A stretch of 49,073 nucleotides of DNA from Acidobacteriota bacterium (lineage in GTDB: Bacteria; Actinomycetota; Acidimicrobiia; Acidimicrobiales; Microtrichaceae), in NCBI GenBank assembly GCA_003577145.1, contig QEUP01000030.1, forward strand, positions 1 to 49,073, read 5' to 3'. Under the pieces are notes generated by a model. That model saw nothing but the letters and a program-made list of their open reading frames with translations, made no database searches and was not told the DNA's origin. Position numbers and translations under genes: made by a program. Positions 8,065 through 15,367 of the stretch are shown piece by piece (position 1 is the stretch's first letter; each line of letters starts with the position of its first letter).

Positions 8065-8520
8065 TCAGTGGGGTAACCAGGCGTCGGGGTTGTCCACCAG
8101 CGCCATGACCTGCGGTGGGAGGTCACCCGAGAGCAGGTCGGCAACCGTGACGTTCTCCATGACCGAGCGGACCGCGGCCCGCAAGCCCACCCAGAGCTTG
8201 TTGAGGTGCCGGCTCGTGCTCCCGTATTCGGTGTCCTCCGGGCGGCGGCCCTGGACGAGCGCCAAGGGCCCATCAACCAGGCGGGACACCTCCGCGACCG
8301 TGATCTGCTCGGCCGGCCGGCCCAGCGAATAGCCCCCCGCAGTACCCCTCTGCCCGACGATCAACCCCGCCTGGCGCAGCGACAGCAGGACGCTCTCGAG
8401 GTACCGAGGGGGGATCCCCTCGGCGGCAGCCAGCTCGTCGCGGGTCAACCGGGCCGGGTCCGCCGCGGCCAGTTGCACCAGGGCTCGCAAGGCGTAGTCG
8501 ACTCTGGCCGTGACCTGCAC
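8065..8520 (-). CDS. Rrf2-family transcriptional regulator
   Basis: 151 residues, GTG start at 8520. The N-terminal winged helix (VTARVDYALRALVQLA, then LTRDELAAAEGIPPRYLESVLLSLRQAGL and GTAGGYSLGRP) matches Rrf2/IscR/CymR proteins. The three-cysteine iron-sulfur motif of IscR/NsrR is absent (no Cys in the protein), so sensing would be CymR-like through a ligand or partner protein. It follows the MFS gene by seven bases and is therefore last in its operon. The neighbouring TauE palindrome is a likely target. Confidence 0.85.
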   Translation of the reverse strand: MQVTARVDYALRALVQLAAADPARLTRDELAAAEGIPPRYLESVLLSLRQAGLIVGQRGTAGGYSLGRPAEQITVAEVSRLVDGPLALVQGRRPEDTEYGSTSRHLNKLWVGLRAAVRSVMENVTVADLLSGDLPPQVMALVDNPDAWLPH

Positions 8521-8527
8521 GAGCCCA

Positions 8528-10279
8528 TCATGTCAGCTCAGGCGGCTCGGTCTCGGGTGGCTCGGTCTCGGGTGGCTCGGTCTCGGGTGGCTCGGTCTCG
8601 GGTGGCTCGGTCTCGGACGGCTCGGTCTCGGACGGCTCGGTCTCGGACGGCTCGGTCTCGGGTGGCTCGGTCTCGGGTGGCTCGGATCCCGCGGTCTCGC
8701 CCCCGGCACGGGCAGGCTCGTGGGGCAGGTCACGGGTGAAGGCGAGCGCCACCAACGAAAGGACCGCCGCGGCCAGCAGCCCGGCCTTGAGCGACTGGAG
8801 CTGGGCGTCCTCGTAGTCCTCGAGGATGGCCGTGCTCGTCGGCTCTTCCAGGCCGGCCTCGTCCAGCGCGGCTACGACCTCGTCGGTCGAGACGAAATCG
8901 ACTCCGGGCTCGGCCGCCACGCTGACCTGCGCGGCCACCTCGTCGTTGATCCGGTCGTCGTCTTGGATCTGGGCCACGAACGTCGAGGTCAGTCCGGCGA
9001 GGACGATGGCGCCGATCAGGGCCACGCCGAGCGACGAGCCGAGTTGCTGCCCGGTGTATTGCAGGCCGCCGGCCTCGCCCCGGCCCGATGAGTCGACCGA
9101 GGACTGGATCACGTTGCCGAGCTGGGAGGCGACCAGGCCCATGCCCACGCCGAGCAGCGCCATCGAGAGCGCGAAGGTCCTGTGAGCGAGCTCGGGTTCG
9201 ATGGTGCTGAGCAGGCCGAGCACCGCAACGCCGATCACGACCAGTCCCGTTCTGATGAGCGAGCGAGCCGAGTAGCGGGCGGCCAGCCGCGACCCCAGCG
9301 CAGAGGCCACGAGCATGGCGACCGACACCGGCAGCATCTTGATGCCCGTATCGAGCGCGTCGAGACCGAGCACCAGCTGCAGATACAGCGGGATGGTGAA
9401 GAAGATCCCCATGAGGATCAGGTTCTGGCTGAGGAGGCCCGCGAGCCCGGACCGCACGGGTGGGATGCCGAGCAGGTCGAGGTGGACCAGCGGGTCGCGA
9501 CCCGCTGCCTCACGGTGGTGCTGCCAGCGGGCGAAGAGCCAGATCACCACACCTCCGGCTGTCACCACGAAGGGAGTCAGCGAGAAGCCGAAGGGGGTGA
9601 TCGGCGAGTCCTTCGGTTGGACCCACCCCCAGGCGCCGGCCTGCAGGACGCCCAGCACGATGGTCCCGATCCCTACTGCGGAGAGGACCGCGCCGACGGC
9701 ATCGAGACGGGGGGGCCGACCCTCCAACGGAGCGTCACCTACGCGTCCGGCGAGGGCGAGGATGGCGAGGACGAGGACGACCTCACCCCAGAAGACGACG
9801 CGCCAGGACACCTCGGTGGTGGCCCACCCGCCGAGGATGGGACCAACGGCGATGCCGGCGCCGGCGACACCACCGATCACCGCGTAGGCGATGCGTCGAG
9901 GCGGCCCCTCGTAGTTGCCCGCGATGAGTGCCGCGAGCGCCGGCAGCACCAGGGCGGCACCGATCCCCTCGAGGACGGACCAACCCAGCGTCAGCACCAA
10001 CACGTTGGGCGCCGCGGCGGTGACGGCCGAGCCGCACCCGTAGATGACGAGGCCGATGACGAAGGTCCGGCGCCGGCCCATGATGTCACCGATCTTGCCG
10101 CCGGTGAGCATGAGCATTGCCATCACGAGGCTGTAGAAGGTGATGACCGCCTGGATGGTCGTCACCGTCGTATCGAAGTCCTCGACGAGCTGGCTGATCG
10201 AGACGTTCATCACGGCCTGGTCCAGCACCATGAGGAACTGGGCGACCGCCAGGGCCAGCAGTGGCCACCATCGCTTCAT
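8528..10279 (-). CDS. DHA2-family MFS drug/H+ antiporter (EmrB/QacA type) with ETEPP-repeat tail
   Basis: 583 residues. The start MKRWWPLLALAVAQFLMVLD and the pattern of about 14 membrane segments are those of the 14-TMS DHA2 drug exporters. GDIMGRRRTFV is the loop 2-3 motif and the VIGGVAGAGIAVGPILGGW region is motif C, diagnostic of antiporters. The last 50 residues are an acidic, proline-rich tail of ETEPP/ETEPS pentapeptides encoded by ten 15-bp repeats; such a tail is unusual in this family and probably disordered and cytoplasmic. It lies between the SulP gene (37 bp upstream) and the Rrf2 gene (7 bp downstream). Confidence 0.88.
   Translation of the reverse strand: MKRWWPLLALAVAQFLMVLDQAVMNVSISQLVEDFDTTVTTIQAVITFYSLVMAMLMLTGGKIGDIMGRRRTFVIGLVIYGCGSAVTAAAPNVLVLTLGWSVLEGIGAALVLPALAALIAGNYEGPPRRIAYAVIGGVAGAGIAVGPILGGWATTEVSWRVVFWGEVVLVLAILALAGRVGDAPLEGRPPRLDAVGAVLSAVGIGTIVLGVLQAGAWGWVQPKDSPITPFGFSLTPFVVTAGGVVIWLFARWQHHREAAGRDPLVHLDLLGIPPVRSGLAGLLSQNLILMGIFFTIPLYLQLVLGLDALDTGIKMLPVSVAMLVASALGSRLAARYSARSLIRTGLVVIGVAVLGLLSTIEPELAHRTFALSMALLGVGMGLVASQLGNVIQSSVDSSGRGEAGGLQYTGQQLGSSLGVALIGAIVLAGLTSTFVAQIQDDDRINDEVAAQVSVAAEPGVDFVSTDEVVAALDEAGLEEPTSTAILEDYEDAQLQSLKAGLLAAAVLSLVALAFTRDLPHEPARAGGETAGSEPPETEPPETEPSETEPSETEPSETEPPETEPPETEPPETEPPETEPPELT
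8541..8690. repeat. Ten 15-bp tandem repeats at the 3' end of the MFS gene
   Basis: The unit GGTGGCTCGGTCTCG, with three consecutive GACGGC variants in the middle, is repeated ten times in frame. On the minus strand it encodes the Glu-Thr-Glu-Pro-Pro/Ser tail of the exporter. Slippage would change tail length without a frameshift. Confidence 0.9.
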
Positions 10280-10316
10280 GGGGGAAAGCCCTCCCGTCTG
10301 TTGACGCTCCCGGTCG

Positions 10317-12005
10317 TCATTGCATGCTCCCGGGCGTGGTTGTGCGGTTCCGGAAGGCCGCCACCGCCTCGTCGAGTGTGGCGAACACGCGGTCGTGCCC
10401 GATCCGTTCCAGGAGTCCGGCCCGCTCGAGCTGTCCGGTGAGGTCGTGCTTGAGCTCGGCTACGGCGAACACGATCCCGCGATCGTCGAGCTCGGTGATC
10501 AGCTCGTCGAGCACCTGGCCGGCGGTGCTGTCGATGCGCCCGACGGCTTCGGCCTGGAGCAGGAACCACTGCGGGTGATCACCCGACCGTTCCAGCTCCA
10601 GGAGAGCGGAGTCCCGGAAGTCGTCTGCGTTGGCGAAGAAGAGAGGAGCGTCGTAGCGGTAGATGAGCAGACCGGGCTCGGTCTCGGCGCCTTCCCAGTC
10701 CTCGATGTCGTGGTAGCCGGCGAGGCCGGGCACCCGCCCGAGCACCGCGTCGTGTGGCCGGGCTATGCGGGCGATGAGGTCGATCACCGAGAGGACGATG
10801 GCGATGACCACACCCACGAGGATGTCGGTGAGGAGCACTCCGACGGTGGTGGCGACGGCGAGCAGGAACTCGGTGCGGCGGAACCGGAACAGGCGCAGGA
10901 ACTCGGGGACATCGATCAGCTTCGTCGCGGCCCAGATCACCAGCGCGCCCAGCGCGGCGTTGGGGAACCGCTCGAGCACCGGGCTCAGGAAGAAGAGGAC
11001 GGCGATCACGCAAGCGAAGGCAACAAGCGAGTAGAGCTGGGACTTCGAACCCACCGAGTCCCCGATGGTCGTGCGGCTGCCGCTGCTGCTGATGGGGAAC
11101 GCCTGGAACAGCCCGCTGCTCACGTTGGCGCAACCCAGCGCCAGGAGCTCCTGGTTGGCGTCGACGCGGGTACCCGAGCGGCCGGCGAACCCGCGGGCGG
11201 TCAACACGTTGTCGGAGTAACCGACCAGGGCTATGCCGATTGCCGCAGGGAGCAGCGACTGCAGGTCGTCAAACCCCACACTGGGGATGGCCGGTCGCGG
11301 CAGGCCCGCAGGGATGGCGCCCACGACCGACACCCCGTGACCCTCGAGGTCGAAGACCACCACCACGACGAGCGCAGCGAGGACGCTGATCAGGGGCCCG
11401 GGGAGCTTGGGGAAGAAGTGCTGGACGGCGAAGAGCAGCGCGAGGACCCCGAGCGAGAGCAGGACCGTAGCTGTGTTGGCCGTGTCGAGCTCGGAGAGGA
11501 ACTCCCCGATCTCGGCGAGGAAGCCGTCGGCCGAGATGTCGATACCGGACACCTTGCCGAGCTGGCCGACGATCATGATGAGCGCGACGCCGGCGAGGTA
11601 GCCCACCAGGATCGGCCGTGAAAGCAGGTTGGCGAGGAAGCCGAGGCGAGCGACGAACGCCAGCACGCAGATCCCGCCGACGAGCAGCGCGGTAGCCGCA
11701 CACAGCGCCGCGTAGTCGCTCCCGTCGGCCGCGGCGAGCGGTGCCACAGCCGACGCGGTCATTATCGCGGTGGTGGACTCGGGACCGACCGAGAGCTGGG
11801 GAGACGAGCCCAACGCGGCGTAGATGACCAGCGGCGGCAGGATCGCCCACAGCCCCACGACCGGGGGGAGCCCGGCGATCTCCGCGTAGGCCATGCACTG
11901 TGGCACCAGGTAGGCGGCCACGGTGACGCCTGCCAGCACGTCGCCACGCAGCCAGGATCGGTCGTATCGGCGGAGCCGGACCAGGCCCGGCGCGAACCTG
12001 CTCAC
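10317..12005 (-). CDS. SulP-family anion permease with STAS domain
   Basis: 562 residues. The N-terminal about 400 residues are the SLC26/SulP membrane domain, including the signature LAGVTVAAYLVPQCMAYAEIAGLPPVVGLW and an inner repeat FPISSSGSRT. The C-terminal about 120 residues are a STAS domain (IYRYDAPLFFANADDF, then FLLQAEAVGRIDSTAGQVLDEL). SulP proteins carry sulfate, bicarbonate or chloride, and the substrate cannot be read here. The GTG start overlaps the TGA of the DUF2252 gene by four bases, so the two are translationally coupled. A link to the sulfur-anion exporter across the cluster is plausible. Confidence 0.88.
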   Translation of the reverse strand: MSRFAPGLVRLRRYDRSWLRGDVLAGVTVAAYLVPQCMAYAEIAGLPPVVGLWAILPPLVIYAALGSSPQLSVGPESTTAIMTASAVAPLAAADGSDYAALCAATALLVGGICVLAFVARLGFLANLLSRPILVGYLAGVALIMIVGQLGKVSGIDISADGFLAEIGEFLSELDTANTATVLLSLGVLALLFAVQHFFPKLPGPLISVLAALVVVVVFDLEGHGVSVVGAIPAGLPRPAIPSVGFDDLQSLLPAAIGIALVGYSDNVLTARGFAGRSGTRVDANQELLALGCANVSSGLFQAFPISSSGSRTTIGDSVGSKSQLYSLVAFACVIAVLFFLSPVLERFPNAALGALVIWAATKLIDVPEFLRLFRFRRTEFLLAVATTVGVLLTDILVGVVIAIVLSVIDLIARIARPHDAVLGRVPGLAGYHDIEDWEGAETEPGLLIYRYDAPLFFANADDFRDSALLELERSGDHPQWFLLQAEAVGRIDSTAGQVLDELITELDDRGIVFAVAELKHDLTGQLERAGLLERIGHDRVFATLDEAVAAFRNRTTTPGSMQ

Positions 12006-13378
12006 GCGTCTTCCGCCACCTCGAGGCGACCGTCGTCGATGGCGCTGTTGAAACGCTGGTAGTCCTCGAGGTTCTGCACCGCGTAGGCCTCGGCGAAAGC
12101 GGTGACGGCGCGGTCGAGGTTGTCCGACTTGCCCATGTAGGAGCTGATCGCCACTGGATCACCAGACCGCGCATGGCCCCGTGCCATGGTCCGGCCGCAG
12201 AGCGAGGCATAGAAGCGCAGCTGGTTGGGCGTGACGGTCTCGACCTCGACCGATCCCTTCCAGTCGCGCAGCTGCCGCAAGTAGAAGTGGACGCCCTCAC
12301 GACCCTCGGTCCAGCCCAGGAAGATGTCGGACTGGGCCTGGATCATGCGCTGGCCCTCGACGACGCGCCGGCCATGGTTGCGGTAAGGGCTCGGCTCGAG
12401 GTGCTCCTCCAGCACCGACGCGGTGGCCTCCTTGGCCTGGAGGAACAACGGATCGTCGCGGTCGCGTCCCTCCAGGAGGATGATCAGGCACCGGGTGCCC
12501 ACACTCCCGACCCCCACGACCTTGATGCCGACATCGACGGGCGTGTAGCGGTTGAGGAGCCAATGCCGGTCGTCGCTCAGGGTGCTCTTGTAGTTGTCGA
12601 AGGCCTCCAAGGCAGCAGCTTCGAGGGCTGGCGCGTCGTACTCCGCCGGCAGGTCACGCAGGGGGAACAGGACCGGGGGGTCGCTGCGGATCTGGTGATG
12701 ACCGTCGACGGGCACCGTCAGCTTGGACAGGGCTTGCAGGCTCGTCTTGGAGCGGGCCCGGCGCTCGAAGCGGTTGAGTCGCTTGGTCAGCTCTGCCGGG
12801 TCGGATTCGGCGGCGGCACGAACCTCGTCGCTGCTGACGTAGTCGTACCAGAGCTTCACGTATCCGGTCCTGGCGAACTCGCCCATTGCTCGGCGGTACG
12901 CCTGCGTGCAGCGGCTGGTGATCTCGGCACAGGCGCGACGGGGGAACCCGAGGTGCCCGCCGGCGATCATGAAGCTCGTCGCCAGCCGCTTCAAGTCCCA
13001 CTCCCAGGGTCCGCGCAGTGTCTCGTCGAAGTCGTTGGCGTCGAACACGAGCTGGCGCTCGGGGGAGGCGTAGGCCCCGAAGTTCGAGAGGTGGGCGTCA
13101 CCGCCGAGTTGCACCGTGAGGCCGCTGGTCGGTGTCGACGCGAGGTCGGCCGCCATGATGCGGGCCGTACCCCGGTAGAAGGTGAAGGGTGAGACCCGCA
13201 TCCGGCCGTGCCGGATGGGGACCAGGAACGGCACGCGGGTCTCGTCCTGCTGCTCGAGCAGCAGTACCGGATCGCGACGATCGGCGGGTGCCGCCCACTC
13301 ACCGTGGGCCGACCTGGGTGACAGCCTCCTGGCCTCGCGGCCGAGCTGTGCGCTCTCCTCGACCGAGAGCTTCTTCAT
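12002..13378 (-). CDS. DUF2252-family protein (kinase-like fold)
   Basis: 458 residues from ATG 13378, chosen because AGGGGGA lies six bases upstream; a TTG six bases earlier is less likely. RVSPFTFYRGTA, the LGGDAHLSNFGAY motif, and FDANDFDETLRGPWEWDLKRLA are characteristic of DUF2252. They resemble the HGDxHxxN and D-containing catalytic and metal sites of aminoglycoside-phosphotransferase-like folds, but no substrate is established. It lies between a diacylglycerol-kinase-like gene (33 bp upstream) and the overlapping SulP gene. Confidence 0.85.
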   Translation of the reverse strand: MKKLSVEESAQLGREARRLSPRSAHGEWAAPADRRDPVLLLEQQDETRVPFLVPIRHGRMRVSPFTFYRGTARIMAADLASTPTSGLTVQLGGDAHLSNFGAYASPERQLVFDANDFDETLRGPWEWDLKRLATSFMIAGGHLGFPRRACAEITSRCTQAYRRAMGEFARTGYVKLWYDYVSSDEVRAAAESDPAELTKRLNRFERRARSKTSLQALSKLTVPVDGHHQIRSDPPVLFPLRDLPAEYDAPALEAAALEAFDNYKSTLSDDRHWLLNRYTPVDVGIKVVGVGSVGTRCLIILLEGRDRDDPLFLQAKEATASVLEEHLEPSPYRNHGRRVVEGQRMIQAQSDIFLGWTEGREGVHFYLRQLRDWKGSVEVETVTPNQLRFYASLCGRTMARGHARSGDPVAISSYMGKSDNLDRAVTAFAEAYAVQNLEDYQRFNSAIDDGRLEVAEDA

Positions 13379-13410
13379 GTGCAATCCCCCTGTTCGTGTG
13401 CATGTCGTGA

Positions 13411-14757
13411 TCAGTCCGGCGCGTGGCCCGTGAGCACCGCGAGGAGGCGCTTGACGCTCACGTCGCGCGCCCGGCGCCGCTCGGCTGCCTCCAGGTTTCC
13501 GGCGGGAACCAATAGTCGTAGGCCCAACGGGTGACTGCGGAACCGCAGGGGTGTCTCCACCTCGATGGCCTCGCCGTCGATGCCGGCGAAAGCCTTACCA
13601 GATCGTGAGCGGATCTCGAATGCCTCCGCAGTGAACTCGTGCCAGTACGGGCTGCGTCGGCGCTGTCCCAGCGCCGAGAGTGCCAGCAGGCGAGCCGCCT
13701 CGGCGCCGGTCTTGGTCGAGACGGCGAACACGCCCAGGCAACCCGAATCGAGGTGCCGTCGCTGGGATGTGTCCGGGGACGCGCCCAGGACGTAGGGGTT
13801 GTTCGACACCTGTACCAGGAAGGCCCCCTCGACCTGGGTGCCGTCGGGGGTTGTGAACTGCAGGTCGAAGGGCTCGGACCGGCGGCCCAGCATCTCGGGG
13901 AGCAGCATCTTGGTCGTGTCGACCTTGGCGTCCCGGTAGCCGTCCTCCTGCACGATCGTGGCGTAGATCCCCAGAGACACGTTGTTGACGAAGAACCGCT
14001 CGCCCGCTGTCGCGTAGTCGATGCGACGCTCGACAGCGTCCCGGAAGGCGTACATGGTCTGGCGCGGGTCGTCCCGATCGAGACCGAGATCGAGTGCGAA
14101 GTGGTTGCGGGTGCCCGCGCTGATGCACACGAAAGGAAGGTCGTGCTCCACCGCGATCGACGCCACCAGTGCCTGTGAACCATCGCCGCCGGCCATACCG
14201 AGGCAGTCAGCCCCGCGAGCCACCGCGTCCCTGGCGAGCTGTTCGAGATCGAGCCCGTGGTCGAGCATCACGGTCTCGACGCCGAGACGTGACGCGAGCT
14301 CGACGAGTCCGAACTTCTCGACCTTTCCCCCACCCGACCAGGGGTTGCAGAGCAGGACGGGACGCACCGGCGGTCTCGGCTCCCGCGCGGTGGGCGTGAT
14401 GCGGTGGATGTCATGGACCAGCGCGGCCCGTGCGGCTGCCATGGCGAGGGCCAGCAGGCCCAGCACCACCACGAGCCGCAGCGCCACCCGGTCGGCCTCG
14501 TGAAGCGCTCGAGTGAGGGCGAGCCCGATGATCACCAAGCCGGCGAGCATGCCGACGGAACCGACGGCGCGGCGCGGCATGCCTTCGGTGACCACCCACC
14601 AGGCGCCTGCCACAGCCACGCCAAGACCGGCCAGGCCGATCACGACATAGGCACCGTTGCGCCACAAGAAGACGACCACCACAGCGATCAACAGGCCGAG
14701 GATGGCCAGCGCGGCACCGGCGGCCACTCGGCGCCGGGCCGGGACTGCACTGCTCAT
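13411..14757 (-). CDS. Membrane-anchored diacylglycerol kinase-family protein
   Basis: 448 residues. Four N-terminal hydrophobic segments (to about residue 115) precede a DAGK/lipid-kinase catalytic domain: VLLCNPWSGGGKVEKF, the nucleotide-binding GGDGS at about 188-192, and SAGTRNHFALDLGL. A C-terminal beta-sandwich with GIDGEAIEVETPLRF follows. Relatives phosphorylate diacylglycerol, sphingoid bases or other lipids, and the membrane anchor places it at the lipid bilayer. ATG 14757 has GGAG 8 bases upstream. It is first in the minus-strand cluster with DUF2252, SulP, MFS and Rrf2. The substrate is unknown. Confidence 0.85.
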   Translation of the reverse strand: MSSAVPARRRVAAGAALAILGLLIAVVVVFLWRNGAYVVIGLAGLGVAVAGAWWVVTEGMPRRAVGSVGMLAGLVIIGLALTRALHEADRVALRLVVVLGLLALAMAAARAALVHDIHRITPTAREPRPPVRPVLLCNPWSGGGKVEKFGLVELASRLGVETVMLDHGLDLEQLARDAVARGADCLGMAGGDGSQALVASIAVEHDLPFVCISAGTRNHFALDLGLDRDDPRQTMYAFRDAVERRIDYATAGERFFVNNVSLGIYATIVQEDGYRDAKVDTTKMLLPEMLGRRSEPFDLQFTTPDGTQVEGAFLVQVSNNPYVLGASPDTSQRRHLDSGCLGVFAVSTKTGAEAARLLALSALGQRRRSPYWHEFTAEAFEIRSRSGKAFAGIDGEAIEVETPLRFRSHPLGLRLLVPAGNLEAAERRRARDVSVKRLLAVLTGHAPD

Positions 14758-14814
14758 CAACTGGGCTCCTGCACGACGTGGCGGAGATGCTAGTGGTACT
14801 GCGGTGCCGAGAGG

Positions 14815-15276
14815 TCAGCCGACGGCGATCGTGCCCACCATCCCCCGGTCCTGATGGAAGCGGCAGATGAACTCGAGGTCACCGGCTTCGTCAGGTGTCT
14901 CGATGCTGACCGTCGTCGAGGCCCCAGGATCGAGCGTGCCGGAATCGACGTCGAGCTCCTCGACGGTGAAGGTGTGTGGCACGCTTCCGGTGTTGGTCAC
15001 CTCCACCGATGCCTCGGTGGCGGCCGTCAACTCGATGACGTCCGGATCGAATGCGAAGCTCGACGATCCGTCATTGGTGGCCTCTACGGTCACGTCGCCC
15101 CCGGGCCCCGATGCCTGTGACGTGCTCGTGTCGCTGTCGGTGCCGTAAGGACTCGACTCGGAGCTCGTGGTCGTCTCGTCGGCGGAATCATTCTCGGCGG
15201 AATCATCATCGGAGCTGGAGCAGGCACCGATGATCACCGCGGCCGCCACCAACAACGCAATGGTCGTTCGTCTCAT
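14815..15276 (-). CDS. Cupredoxin-domain lipoprotein
   Basis: 153 residues from ATG 15276, with GGGGGA 3-8 bases upstream and a TAGCTT box at 15299-15304. The signal peptide ends in VIIGAC, so Cys19 is the likely lipidation site. A low-complexity Ser/Asp/Thr linker follows (20-60), then one cupredoxin domain. Type 1 copper ligands are visible: His101 in PHTF, then Cys138, His141 and Met146 in CRFHQDRGM. It would bind copper and carry electrons or guard copper on the outer face of the membrane. It is divergent from the glycosidase gene. Confidence 0.88.
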   Translation of the reverse strand: MRRTTIALLVAAAVIIGACSSSDDDSAENDSADETTTSSESSPYGTDSDTSTSQASGPGGDVTVEATNDGSSSFAFDPDVIELTAATEASVEVTNTGSVPHTFTVEELDVDSGTLDPGASTTVSIETPDEAGDLEFICRFHQDRGMVGTIAVG

Positions 15277-15367
15277 TGTTCCCCCCTTGTCGATTGGCAA
15301 GCTACCCCCGTTTTTCGCTGTTCGCTTCGATTGCCGGTGCCTGGCCTGTCGCGAGACACTGGGGACC

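Noticed and set aside
9182-10441. Long plus-strand frame antisense to the MFS gene
   Set aside because: The Asp/His/Gly-rich composition is that of a shadow of a GC-rich membrane-protein gene; no domain is seen.
10320-11621. Plus-strand frame antisense to the SulP gene
   Set aside because: Low-complexity Glu/Asp/His-rich shadow of the SulP coding strand.
15167-15367. N-terminal extension of the glucoamylase-like protein
   Set aside because: The upstream part is antisense to the cupredoxin gene, and the signal peptide begins at the ATG of 15368.
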